Assembly: GCA_025056455.1 (NCBI GenBank)
Contig: JANWVY010000001.1
Span: forward strand, 381,757 to 445,756
Source of the DNA: Bryobacteraceae bacterium
GTDB taxonomy: Bacteria > Acidobacteriota > Terriglobia > Bryobacterales > Bryobacteraceae
DNA length: 64,000 nt
Direction: 5' to 3'
The notes under the pieces were generated by a model, which made no database searches, was not told the origin of the DNA, and saw only the letters and a program-made list of their open reading frames with translations. A program made the translations under genes and the position numbers. Below, piece after piece: positions 7,234 to 15,701 of the stretch (position 1 is the stretch's first letter; every line of letters begins with the position of its first letter).

Positions 7234-8886
7234 ATGGGTGGGAACGATTGTCAGTGGAAGCCCGCCGTAGCGCCAGGCTGGCTTGCGGCTCTAGCCGGTG
7301 CGCTGTTCATCGGTTTTTCTGCGGAAGCTAATTCTTTATCCATCACTGCCGTTCGATTCTGGTCGTTAGACGATCACACACGAATCGCAATCGAAACGAG
7401 TGCGGCCTTTACCTACCGGCAGGACCGCCTCGGGGATCCTCCCCGCATTTTTTTTGATCTCAACGCGTTGCGACCCCAATTCGTGAAGAAAGGGGTTCAC
7501 ACGATCCCTGTTGGCGACCCGCGCGTGAAGCAACTGCGGATTGCCGAGACGCAGCCTGGCGTCACGCGCGTTGTAATCGACCTGGAAGAGGGCGACTTCG
7601 AATACACAGCGTCGCAAACCGCCCGCCCCGACCAGTTGCTGATCGAAGTGCGAGCGAAAAGTTTGCCGCTCCATCCAGCGCCAAGTGTAACTCCTACGGG
7701 CAGCAAGCAGTTAGAAAGCCAGCCAGCGGCGCCGAGGGTAGTTGCTCGGCCGCCGGAGACCACTGCCGGGCAACCAATAGGCCCGCCGGTGGAAAAACCG
7801 GAGAGGGTGGTCCGGACTTTTGTGATGCCGAAGACATCGAAAGTGGGGGGACCACCATTTGCGCGTGCCCTGCCAGAGGCCCCACGAATCGTCACCGCTT
7901 ACCGCCCCCGTTACGCCCCCTATTGGGTGACGCCGGACCTTAGCCGTTTCCGCCCACCGGCTGTCCCTCCCCGAAACGAGTCTCTCACAAGAGCCTCGAT
8001 CCAACCCAAAGACGAAGCCGCAGTAGCCTCGGAAACCGGCCCAGAGACGGAGCTGGTATCTCAAGACAGCGCGACAGCGCCACCCCCCTCGAGTCCCGTC
8101 ATAGCCGCCAAACCCGCCACCCGGAACAGCAATGGCGACCGTTCGCTGACGCGCGCCTTGGGCCTGAAAGTTCGGCGCGTGGTGATTGATCCCGGCCATG
8201 GGGGCAGTGATTACGGCTCGACTGGGGTATCCGGCCTCTTGGAAAAAGATTTGGTGCTCGATGTGGCGAAGAGGTTAGGCGCTCTGATTGAAGAGCGGCT
8301 GGGTAGCGAAGTGATCTACACCCGTACGGCCGATGTGTTTGTTCCGTTGGAAGAAAGAACACGAATCGCGAACTCGAAGAAGGCCGATCTCTTCATCTCC
8401 GTGCACGCCAATTCCTCGCCCGTGAGTTCCGTGACGGGAGTGGAAACATACTATCTCAGCCTCACTACCCTAAAAAGCTCGTTGGATTTGGCGGCACGAG
8501 AAAACGCAACTTCTGAGCGCTCAATTCACGAGTTACGTGATTTGATTCAGAAGATTGCTCTCAAGGAAAAGGTTGACGAGTCACGAGAATTCGCCCTGCG
8601 TGTGCAGTCCGCTTTATCTCAGCTCAGCATCCAGCACGGCGCCAAAGGGAGTTCACGTCGCGACCGTGGAGTGAAGAAGGCTCCCTTTATCGTTTTGATC
8701 GGCGCGGCGATGCCCTCGATTTTGGCCGAGGTCGGGTTTTTAAGTAACCCCAAAGAAGAACAAAATTTGCGCAAAGGCGAATATCGCCAGAAGTTAGCCG
8801 AGGCGCTGTTTAAGGGAATATCCTCCTACGCCCAGTCGCTCAGCCACTTTCAAGTGGCGCAGGCCAAATCGCCGCGTAGCGAATAA
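7234..8886 (+). CDS. N-acetylmuramoyl-L-alanine amidase (AMIN + Amidase_3)
   Basis: Zinc amidase that cuts the bond between the glycan and the stem peptide, usually acting in daughter-cell separation. I prefer the ATG at 7234 because GGGAG lies 6 bp upstream and a signal peptide follows (WLAALAGALFIGFSAEANS). The frame is also open from a GTG at 7177. An AMIN-type targeting domain occupies about 34-130, then a Pro/Ala-rich linker to about 305. The amidase_3 domain begins at RRVVIDPGHGG (H322 ligand), with a second ligand Glu near 337 in GLLEKDLVLDVA, SVHANSS near 390, and the catalytic Glu near 499 in LAEVGFLSNP. The insert between HAN and EVG is long (about 100 residues), like the regulatory helix of AmiA/B/C enzymes that need an activator. 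No EnvC/NlpD-like gene is adjacent. Confidence 0.92.
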   Translation: MGGNDCQWKPAVAPGWLAALAGALFIGFSAEANSLSITAVRFWSLDDHTRIAIETSAAFTYRQDRLGDPPRIFFDLNALRPQFVKKGVHTIPVGDPRVKQLRIAETQPGVTRVVIDLEEGDFEYTASQTARPDQLLIEVRAKSLPLHPAPSVTPTGSKQLESQPAAPRVVARPPETTAGQPIGPPVEKPERVVRTFVMPKTSKVGGPPFARALPEAPRIVTAYRPRYAPYWVTPDLSRFRPPAVPPRNESLTRASIQPKDEAAVASETGPETELVSQDSATAPPPSSPVIAAKPATRNSNGDRSLTRALGLKVRRVVIDPGHGGSDYGSTGVSGLLEKDLVLDVAKRLGALIEERLGSEVIYTRTADVFVPLEERTRIANSKKADLFISVHANSSPVSSVTGVETYYLSLTTLKSSLDLAARENATSERSIHELRDLIQKIALKEKVDESREFALRVQSALSQLSIQHGAKGSSRRDRGVKKAPFIVLIGAAMPSILAEVGFLSNPKEEQNLRKGEYRQKLAEALFKGISSYAQSLSHFQVAQAKSPRSE

Positions 8887-9069
8887 CCGGCTCCAGCCTC
8901 TCTTCATCGGTGACCTAGTGGTAAGCGCCATGGAACGCAGCTGTGGTTACAGCCTGGCGCCCGCAGCGGAAATGTGGCTCGAGCGAGAGTTGTCCTGGCG
9001 AATGGAAGAGCGGAGGGGCAGCGTCGAAGCGGATCGATTCAGCGCCACCCCCGTTCCATTCGTCCTCAA

Positions 9070-12000
9070 TCAGAAGCGGATCTTCAATCCGAACTGCTGG
9101 ATTCGCATCGGCGTGCGGAGGGTGCGGATTTCCCCATCGCGGGTTCCGTTGGGTGTAATTTGCGACGGGCTCGAGAAACTGATTCCCAGCGGAGCGCCAA
9201 ACCAAGGTGTGTTGAAGAAATTGAAGGCTTCCCACCGGAATTGGAGCCCAAAACGCTCGGTCAAGCGGAAGTTCTTGTACATGGAGAAATCCACGTTGCG
9301 CTGGCCCGGTGATCGCAGCTGATTCACTCCGGCGCTGCCATACTTACAAAGTTCCGGACGGCCCGGAATTTGGCAAGTCACACGCTGGTAGGCTTGGGGG
9401 TTGTACCACAACCGGCGCGTTGGGTTATCGAGTTGCGCCTTGCCAACCAAATCCGGGCGTACCGGAGAGAGGAACAATCCAATATCGCCAGCGCTCTGTC
9501 CGATGGTGAAGGGGAAGCCGCTCGCAATGGTAATGATGCCATTCGTCTGCCAGCCTCCGAGAACCGCCCCTCGAAATCCTTTCCAGTTCGCGCCCGGAAG
9601 CTCCCAAACGAAGTTGATCGCGGTGCGGTGGGTTTGATCGAAGCTGACTAAGCCACGAGAACCCCGGCGGTCGCGCGGGTTTTGGAAGCTGGCGCCTTCC
9701 TGGCCGCCGTTATCCCCATCGCCGTGAGTCTTGGAGTAGGTGTAGGCCAGACCAAAGGTCAAACCCCGGTTGGAACGTTTGTCCACGCGGACTTGCATGG
9801 CGTGATAGAAGGATTCGCCATAGGAGTCGATATAGCGGATGCGGCCTAATCCCTGAACGCCGAGTTGCGACAGCGCCGGATCAAAGAACTGCGGGAAAGG
9901 CCGGTTTTGCTGCTGGGCGGCCGCACTCAAACGGATCGGATCGTTGTAGTTGATGACGGAGTTTCCGATGTTCGTGCTCTTGGAACCGACATAACCCACA
10001 GTAACTGCCGATTGCCACAACAGTTCGCGCTGGATATCAAAGCTCCACTTCCAAACGTTGCCATCCTTGTAATCCGGAGGTAAGAACAGAACGTCGATGG
10101 GGCGAATCACGCCCGCGCCTGCCGTCCGCGTGAGGAATGGATCATCTAGAGTGAGGATCGTGCTTCCTGGGGCATAGCGCTGCGGGGTGAAGTTAAAAGT
10201 TCCGCCCGGACCATCGCTGGGCAATTGCTGGGTCGGCAAGACCTGCATGGTCACGTTGTAGACTTGGCTGCCAGCTTTCGGCGGCATCAAGTTAAAAATC
10301 GTGAAGGTGTTGGTATGCTGGATGATGTCAAACCAGCCCGCACCGGTGCGAATCACCCACTTATCCGTCGGCCGGTAGGCAATGCCAATGCGGGGCATGA
10401 AAAACTTCACCCGCTGCTGGGCCAGCTTCACCGCGCCGGACTCATCCACGCGCTGCGGGAAAATCGTGGGAATCACCTGGTTGGTACCTGGAATCGTGTA
10501 TCCGTTGCCTCGGCCGATGTTAGTCCCGAAGCCGGGAAAATCGAGGGTGCGCCACAATCCTTTGGCATCTCTTGGGAAGCCATTGTAGTCAAAGCGCAGA
10601 CCCAAGTTCAGGGTGAGCTTCGGACTCACCTTCCAGTCATCGTGCCAGTAGGCGCCCACGCGGTTTGCGCGAGGGAACGTCAACGGGAGGCCTTCCGGTG
10701 TCTGCGTGGTGGAGGGTCGACCCAGTAAGAAACAAGCGAAAGCATAACCACAGACTGCGGCATTGAAGCCAAGCAAGCCCTCTTGGAGATTGGCCGCGCC
10801 GCGCTCCATCGACACCCGGTAATATTCAATGCCTGCCTTGAATGCGTGCTTGCCCTTAAACCACGAAATGTGATTCGAGGGTTGAATGGTGTCCATGTTG
10901 TCGTATCCGTTCCCGTTAGTTAGCTCTTGCAGAGGAAACGGCAGTCCCGTGAACTGGGGAATGCCATGCTCGCGCGTGGTGAGTTTGCGATTGCCATCGC
11001 CCGGAATGCGAAACTGCCCCACGCCCAAGGCGTCCTGATCAAACGACGGATTGTCGGTACGAGGGTTGGCGGTCAGATCGTCAGAAATATTAAACCCAAA
11101 ACGAAGTTCGTTGATTAACGAAGGACTGAAGGTGTGGATCCACTGTGTCGCGAGATTGGTGACCCAAGAATTGACGAACACCGGCAAATTGGGATTGATG
11201 TTGGTGCGCGTGAGATTCGAACGGTCTAGCGCCAGGCGGGCAAAAACACGGTCTGCCATGGAAAAATTGTGGTCCACCCGGAAGAAGTAGGTGTTCACGT
11301 TAACAGGCTGTGGCACAGCAGCGCGGGCGGTAAAGTCCAGAGGATCTTCTTGAACAAACTGCGCACGCGGAACGTATAGATCCAAAACCCGGCGCGCTCC
11401 AGGGTGAATCCGGGAGGCCGGAATCGTGTTGTTCGGGAATGGAATTCCCGTTTCCGGATCGTAAATGATAATGGGATTGACGAAGCGGTTATTGGCCGTG
11501 TAGCCTCGCTGCAGACGGGAAAAGTTGCCAGCCCGGAATTCATCAATTGGCCATGCGGCAGTCTGGACCACACCTTGACGAGTTCGCCGCGCCTCCCAGT
11601 TGGCAGCCCAGAAGGTTTTGTTTTTTCCGTTGTAGAGCTTTGGAATGAGCACCGGACCACTCAATACGAAGCCAAACTGGTTTTGGCGTAGCGTATTCTT
11701 CTTGGCGCGCGTTGCCCCCGGGGCGAGCTCAAAGTTGAGGAAATAGTTCTCCGCGTCAAAAATGTCGTTGCGCAGAAAGTTGAAGAACGTACCATGAAGG
11801 TTGTTGGTGCCGCTCTTCATGGTGATTGTCACTTGAGCTCCGCTGCCGAACCCATACTCCGCTGAGTAGGCATTCGTTTGGATCTTGAATTCTTCAATCG
11901 CCTCGATTGAGGGAACGAAATTGGCAATGTGAATGCGGGGGTCTTTGGCATCAACGCCATCCAGCGACACCACCTGGGAAGTTTCGCGCTGACCATTGGC

Positions 12001-12555
12001 AATGACCCCGAAACCTTGCCCGGGAATTGGGAACCCGCCGGATCCATCGGCCGTGCCGGTACGGATGCCATACTGTACGCCGGGGGTCAAGACCGCAAGA
12101 CTTTGCATGTTGCGGCCATTTAACGGTAGTTCGATAATGCGGCGGTTCTCGATGACGGCACCCACCGTAGCGTTCTCGGTCACCAGCAAGGCAGCGTTAG
12201 CCGCCACTTCAATCGATTCCGTCACGCTGCCCACATCCAGCCGGAAATCTTGTCGAACCTGGGCTGCCGTTTCGACGCGGACGTTGCGGGCAACCTCAGT
12301 CTTGAACCCTTGCATTTCGACGCGAACGTCATAGTTGCCCACAAGCACCAGAGGGAACGAATAAAAACCAGCCTCATTCGTCGTGGTGGTCGTAGACACA
12401 TTTGTCGCGAGATTGGTGAGCGTCACCTTGGCGCCCATAATGACGGCGCCCGTCGTGTCGGTCACTAATCCCAAAACGGTTTGCGTCGTGGACTGCGCCG
12501 CGCATATGCCAACAGCCACGATCCACAAAGCAAGCCACTTACGCGCAGTTGCCAT
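9070..12555 (-). CDS. Oar-like TonB-dependent receptor with carboxypeptidase-regulatory N-domain
   Basis: Outer-membrane protein of 1161 residues, of the family expanded in Solibacter-like acidobacteria and thought to import large substrates or act in envelope functions. The ATG at 12555 has GGAGG 6 bp upstream and starts a signal peptide (WLALWIVAVGICAAQS). Residues about 24-105 form the Ig-like carboxypeptidase-regulatory domain (VTDTTGAVIMGAKVTLTN, then NEAGFYSFPLVLVGNYDV). A plug region follows (NRRIIELPLNGRNMQSLAVL, EFKIQTNAYSAEYG), then a long barrel ending in a C-terminal Phe (GLKIRF). I see no clear TonB box. The substrate cannot be told. A promoter and an inverted repeat lie about 170 bp upstream. 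No SusD-like partner is present. Confidence 0.9.
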   Translation of the reverse strand: MATARKWLALWIVAVGICAAQSTTQTVLGLVTDTTGAVIMGAKVTLTNLATNVSTTTTTNEAGFYSFPLVLVGNYDVRVEMQGFKTEVARNVRVETAAQVRQDFRLDVGSVTESIEVAANAALLVTENATVGAVIENRRIIELPLNGRNMQSLAVLTPGVQYGIRTGTADGSGGFPIPGQGFGVIANGQRETSQVVSLDGVDAKDPRIHIANFVPSIEAIEEFKIQTNAYSAEYGFGSGAQVTITMKSGTNNLHGTFFNFLRNDIFDAENYFLNFELAPGATRAKKNTLRQNQFGFVLSGPVLIPKLYNGKNKTFWAANWEARRTRQGVVQTAAWPIDEFRAGNFSRLQRGYTANNRFVNPIIIYDPETGIPFPNNTIPASRIHPGARRVLDLYVPRAQFVQEDPLDFTARAAVPQPVNVNTYFFRVDHNFSMADRVFARLALDRSNLTRTNINPNLPVFVNSWVTNLATQWIHTFSPSLINELRFGFNISDDLTANPRTDNPSFDQDALGVGQFRIPGDGNRKLTTREHGIPQFTGLPFPLQELTNGNGYDNMDTIQPSNHISWFKGKHAFKAGIEYYRVSMERGAANLQEGLLGFNAAVCGYAFACFLLGRPSTTQTPEGLPLTFPRANRVGAYWHDDWKVSPKLTLNLGLRFDYNGFPRDAKGLWRTLDFPGFGTNIGRGNGYTIPGTNQVIPTIFPQRVDESGAVKLAQQRVKFFMPRIGIAYRPTDKWVIRTGAGWFDIIQHTNTFTIFNLMPPKAGSQVYNVTMQVLPTQQLPSDGPGGTFNFTPQRYAPGSTILTLDDPFLTRTAGAGVIRPIDVLFLPPDYKDGNVWKWSFDIQRELLWQSAVTVGYVGSKSTNIGNSVINYNDPIRLSAAAQQQNRPFPQFFDPALSQLGVQGLGRIRYIDSYGESFYHAMQVRVDKRSNRGLTFGLAYTYSKTHGDGDNGGQEGASFQNPRDRRGSRGLVSFDQTHRTAINFVWELPGANWKGFRGAVLGGWQTNGIITIASGFPFTIGQSAGDIGLFLSPVRPDLVGKAQLDNPTRRLWYNPQAYQRVTCQIPGRPELCKYGSAGVNQLRSPGQRNVDFSMYKNFRLTERFGLQFRWEAFNFFNTPWFGAPLGISFSSPSQITPNGTRDGEIRTLRTPMRIQQFGLKIRF

Positions 12556-12723
12556 TGTCAACCTCCAAATTCTTACCTCTCTGCCGCCGCCAATCGGCCT
12601 TACCTGCCGGCAAGCGTTTTTTCCACCGGATTCATCGGAAGCCTGAAACAATGCGACTTGGCGTTCTGGCTATACCACCCGAACGGAGGATGAAAGACCC
12701 AAGCCCCGATTCCCGTAGCGCTG

Positions 12724-12752
12724 AGTATACATCTTTGGAACAGAATTTTCAA
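12724..12752 (-). promoter_or_regulatory. Sigma-70 type promoter for the TonB receptor gene
   Basis: Read on the minus strand: TTGAAA (12752-12747), a 17-bp spacer, then TATACT (12729-12724), preceded by TG one base before the -10. This is the best sigma-70 match I found in the window. It predicts a 5' leader of about 160 nt before the ATG at 12555. I did not recognise a known riboswitch in that leader. Confidence 0.62.
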
Positions 12753-12757
12753 AGATG
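12730..12757. repeat. 8-bp inverted repeat overlapping the promoter
   Basis: CATCTTTG at 12730-12737 and its exact complement CAAAGATG at 12750-12757 are separated by 12 bp. The repeat covers the promoter spacer and the -35 hexamer of the TonB-receptor promoter, the position expected for a repressor operator. It could also be a DNA palindrome without function. Confidence 0.45.
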
Positions 12758-12873
12758 AACCGGACCCTCGTCTGGCCGACTGGATGTTTTTTGGAGGGCG
12801 CGATTTGTGAAGCTCATAACTTCGTTGCCTCTTGGCCGCAGCGGCGTTCTGCAACAGCTAGTCCGGGGCGTGC

Positions 12874-12879
12874 TAGCAT
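12874..12879 (+). promoter_or_regulatory. Extended -10 element for the SRP RNA
   Basis: TAGCAT preceded by TGC gives an extended -10 (TGnTAGCAT) about 9 bp before the predicted 5' end of the SRP RNA. The -35 position 17 bp upstream (GCAACA) matches the consensus poorly, which fits an extended -10 promoter. Confidence 0.45.
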
Positions 12880-12887
12880 GAAGGGTT

Positions 12888-12994
12888 GTCAGGCTCCGGG
12901 CTCCGTGCAACGGGCGGCCGCAAACCCCGCCAGGTCCGGAAGGAAGCAACGGTAGCGGTGACGTGCGTGTGCCGCGGATCACCCGGGGTCTGGC
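12888..12994 (+). ncRNA. ffs: Small bacterial signal recognition particle RNA (4.5S RNA)
   Basis: Contains the invariant SRP RNA apical loop and Ffh-binding motif CAGGTCCGGAAGGAAGCAAC (12931-12950), followed by GTGACGTGCGTG, as in 4.5S RNA. The ends pair: 11 nt at 12890-12900 are complementary, with two G-U pairs, to 12982-12992, giving the long hairpin of the small SRP RNA. Position supports it too, since ffs immediately upstream of dnaX-ybaB-recR is a common bacterial arrangement. The exact ends are inferred from pairing. FtsY, the SRP receptor that this particle docks to, is encoded at 18961-19917. Confidence 0.93.
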
Positions 12995-13001
12995 CAGACC
13001 C
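12986..13001 (+). terminator. 16-nt perfect palindrome at the SRP RNA 3' end, possible terminator
   Basis: GGGTCTGGCCAGACCC is self-complementary and is followed by CGCAAG and a short TTTT at 13007-13010. It overlaps the 3' strand of the SRP RNA stem, so forming it competes with the last pairs of that stem. It could end the SRP transcript just before the dnaX ATG at 13019. The short T-run and lack of a loop make it a weak intrinsic terminator. Confidence 0.3.
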
Positions 13002-13018
13002 GCAAGTTTTCGCCTCTC

Positions 13019-14695
13019 ATGTATCAGGTCATTGCCCGCAAGTACCGCCCCCAAAATTTTCGTGAACTGGTCGGCCAGGAACACGTACGTACGACGCTCG
13101 AGAATGCAATTAGCCAGAGGCGGATCGCGCACGGCTATATCTTTTCCGGTCAACGCGGTACGGGCAAAACGACCGTCGCCCGGATTCTGGCCCGATGCCT
13201 GAATTGCGAAAAAGGACCAACGCTGGCCCCTTGCGGGGAATGCGCCAGCTGCCGCGAAATCGGGCTTGGCAGTTCTCCCGACGTGATCGAAATCGACGCC
13301 GCCTCCAATCGCGGCATCAATGAAATGCGGGAGCTTCGCGAAAGCGTGCGCTACCGGCCCGCGCGCGACCGCTTCAAAGTCTTCATCATTGACGAAGCGC
13401 ATCAGATTACCAATGAGGCTTTCAACGCGCTCCTGAAGACCCTCGAGGAACCCCCGGAATGGGTGGTGTTCGTGCTCTGCACCACCGAGGCTCACAAGAT
13501 TCCCAACACCATCGCTTCGCGCTGTCAACACTTCAGTTTCCGCTCCGTGGACTACGAGGCAGTGGTCGGCCTACTTGAGCAAGTTTGCCGGGCTGAGAGC
13601 ATCGATGCCGAAGCCGAGGCTTTGTCCTGGATCGCGCTCGCGGGAGAAGGTAGCGTGCGGGATTCGTTATCGGCGCTTGATCAAGCCATTGCTTGTTGCG
13701 GGCCCAAGATTTCGGCTTCGGAGGTGCGACAGCTACTGGGCCGGTTCTCCCTCCAGACCCTGGAACAAGTAGCGGAGGCTTTGCTTGCGGGCGACTCCGG
13801 CCGGATGCTGGACATTGTCCAAGAGCTCGAAAGCGCTGGACAAAACCTGCAGCACTTTTGCCGCGAACTGTGTCGTTTCTTCAGGAATTTGCTAGTGGCG
13901 CGCATCGCTGGTGCGGATACACGCTTGATTCCCGCCGCCAAGGCCGAGCGGGAGCGGCTGGGCGAGATCGCCCAACAGTTTAGCGAAGAGGATCTCACGC
14001 GATACCTGAATCTGACCCTGGATCTCTTCAGCAGTCTCCAGCATTCCTTGCAGCCACGGATGCATTTGGAACTCGGTCTAGTCCGCCTGGTCCATGCAGG
14101 CCGTTTGCGATCGATTGAAGAGATTCTCGCCGCCTCAGCTCCGGGGCTTGCTTTGCAGTCAAAAGGCGAAAGGACTCGTGGAGGAGCGCCGGCTCAAGCC
14201 AAACCAGCGGCAGAGTCTGTCGGGCCCGCACGCCAGTTCGTACCAGTCTCCTCCGCTGCGGAAAACACGGCTCTGAGCTCCAGGACGGCAGCCGCCAAAG
14301 CCCCCCGCAGCGAAAGTCCAGGCAGCGATCTGCGCTCTCGCCTCCTGACTAAGCTACAGCAGCAAGGCATGGCGTTCTTAGCAGACGCCGTCGAGCACTC
14401 GGTGGTGGAAGAAAAGCCGGGAGAGGTAGGGTTCACCGCCGCCAAAGAATTTGGCCTAGCGCTGCGCTCCACAGACCTGGCCAAAGTGGTGGAAAGCATA
14501 CTCGGGCGCCCGGTCAAGATCACCGTACAGTTCAAGGACGCGGCACAAGCTCGCCCGGCGGCAACCGGCAATTCCCTTCCCCAGCAAGATGAAACCACGC
14601 GGCGCGCCCTTGAGAATCCCGAGGTGCGGCGTTATCGTGAGTTGTTTCCAGGCAGCGAAGTGCGCGCCGTCCAAAACTTGAAGGAGTCGTCATGA
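13019..14695 (+). CDS. dnaX: DNA polymerase III subunit gamma/tau
   Basis: AAA+ subunit of the clamp loader that loads the sliding clamp and holds the replicase together. The 558-residue protein shows RKYRPQNFRELVGQEHV near the start, Walker A GQRGTGKTT (44-52), the four zinc cysteines C63, C72, C75 and C78, Walker B with DEAH (125-128), and the sensor region LCTTEAHKIPNTIASRCQ with the SRC motif. Residues after about 370 form a low-complexity linker and a tau-like C-terminal domain. I see no A-rich slippery heptamer, so production of a separate gamma form by frameshifting is not supported here. The ATG lies only about 25 bp after the SRP RNA. The stop overlaps the ybaB start (ATGA). Confidence 0.96.
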   Translation: MYQVIARKYRPQNFRELVGQEHVRTTLENAISQRRIAHGYIFSGQRGTGKTTVARILARCLNCEKGPTLAPCGECASCREIGLGSSPDVIEIDAASNRGINEMRELRESVRYRPARDRFKVFIIDEAHQITNEAFNALLKTLEEPPEWVVFVLCTTEAHKIPNTIASRCQHFSFRSVDYEAVVGLLEQVCRAESIDAEAEALSWIALAGEGSVRDSLSALDQAIACCGPKISASEVRQLLGRFSLQTLEQVAEALLAGDSGRMLDIVQELESAGQNLQHFCRELCRFFRNLLVARIAGADTRLIPAAKAERERLGEIAQQFSEEDLTRYLNLTLDLFSSLQHSLQPRMHLELGLVRLVHAGRLRSIEEILAASAPGLALQSKGERTRGGAPAQAKPAAESVGPARQFVPVSSAAENTALSSRTAAAKAPRSESPGSDLRSRLLTKLQQQGMAFLADAVEHSVVEEKPGEVGFTAAKEFGLALRSTDLAKVVESILGRPVKITVQFKDAAQARPAATGNSLPQQDETTRRALENPEVRRYRELFPGSEVRAVQNLKESS

Positions 14696-14997
14696 AATTT
14701 CCTGGTGGCATGGCCAATATGCAGGCCATGATGAAGCAAGCGCAACAAATGCAGCAAAAGTTGCAGGAGGAGATTGCCAAGATTCGAGTCGAGGGATCGG
14801 CGGGCGGCGGAATGGTGGTGATTACCATGGACGGCCAGAAACACGTCACTGGCGTGAAGATCGACCAGGAAGCCGCTGGCGACGCCGAAATGCTTCAAGA
14901 TCTGGTTCTAGCCGCTTGCAACGAAGCAGCCCGCAAGGTGGATGAAGAAGTGAAGCGTTCCTTGGGCGGGTTGGGCTTACCCCCAGGGCTGTTCTAA
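14692..14997 (+). CDS. ybaB: YbaB/EbfC family nucleoid-associated protein
   Basis: Small DNA-binding protein (101 residues) of the YbaB/EbfC family, homodimeric and nucleoid-associated. The typical order is present: a Met/Gln-rich N-terminal helix ([20 protein letters not shown]), a beta-sheet core ([20 protein letters not shown]), and a C-terminal helix ending in GLGLPPGLF. Translation is coupled to dnaX by a 4-bp ATGA overlap, and recR follows 13 bp downstream, the conserved dnaX-ybaB-recR order. Confidence 0.94.
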   Translation: MKFPGGMANMQAMMKQAQQMQQKLQEEIAKIRVEGSAGGGMVVITMDGQKHVTGVKIDQEAAGDAEMLQDLVLAACNEAARKVDEEVKRSLGGLGLPPGLF

Positions 14998-15010
14998 ATT
15001 CAACGAAACC

Positions 15011-15610
15011 ATGTCCGATCTTGCCGAGCCTTTGGCCCGCCTCATCCAGGAATTCCGCCGGCTTCCGGGAATTGGTCAGAAATCGGCGCAGCGGCTAGCG
15101 TTTCACATCCTGCGCGCCAAGCGGGAAGACGTGGAGCGTCTTTCGCAAGCCGTGCTTGACGTTAAAGACAAACTGAGCCTTTGCGTGGAATGCAACAACA
15201 TTGCCGACGCCGAGCTGTGCAATTATTGCCGGGATGAATCGCGCGACCCGAAGTTGATCTGTGTTGTTGAGGAGCCACCGAACATCCTTCCGGTCGAGAT
15301 GACACGCCAGTTCCATGGCCGCTACCACGTGCTGCACGGGGCGATCAGTCCGTTGCGGGGAATTGGCCCCGAACAGCTGCGGATCAAAAATTTGCTCACG
15401 CGCCTGCAGCGGGGCCCGGTAGAAGAAGTGATCCTGGCCACCAACCCGACCGTTGAGGGAGAAGCGACTGCGGTTTACTTGTCGCGCTTGCTCAAGCCGC
15501 TTGGGGTGCGCGTCACCCGGATTGCCATGGGAATTCCCGTCGGCAGTGATCTGGACTTTGCCGATGAAGTCACCATGACCAAATCGCTTGAAAACCGGCG
15601 AGAACTTTAA
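15011..15610 (+). CDS. recR: Recombination mediator RecR
   Basis: Helps RecF and RecO load RecA at single-stranded gaps. The 199-residue length is normal. Helix-hairpin-helix at [19 protein letters not shown] (17-35), a Cys4 zinc finger with C58, C61, C70 and C73, then a Toprim domain ([10 protein letters not shown]... [15 protein letters not shown] ... [17 protein letters not shown]) and the C-terminal Walker-B-like [19 protein letters not shown]. Last gene of the ffs-dnaX-ybaB-recR block; it converges with the JAMM-like gene on the other strand 91 bp away. Confidence 0.96.
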   Translation: MSDLAEPLARLIQEFRRLPGIGQKSAQRLAFHILRAKREDVERLSQAVLDVKDKLSLCVECNNIADAELCNYCRDESRDPKLICVVEEPPNILPVEMTRQFHGRYHVLHGAISPLRGIGPEQLRIKNLLTRLQRGPVEEVILATNPTVEGEATAVYLSRLLKPLGVRVTRIAMGIPVGSDLDFADEVTMTKSLENRREL

Positions 15611-15701
15611 TGCTCGGGCCGGGGCCTCCAGGTGAGCTTCGAGGCAAGCACGCCAGCTGAGAAAGCTGTTTCGGAGCGATTTTTTGGCGCCAGGTGGGCG
15701 T

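Noticed and set aside
12556-12717. Riboswitch in the TonB receptor leader
   Set aside because: I compared it by eye with cobalamin and c-di-GMP type consensus elements and found no match; only a possible operator is supported.
12749-13531. 260-codon ORF on the minus strand over the SRP RNA and the start of dnaX
   Set aside because: It is antisense to the most conserved part of dnaX and to the SRP RNA; it has no recognisable domain.
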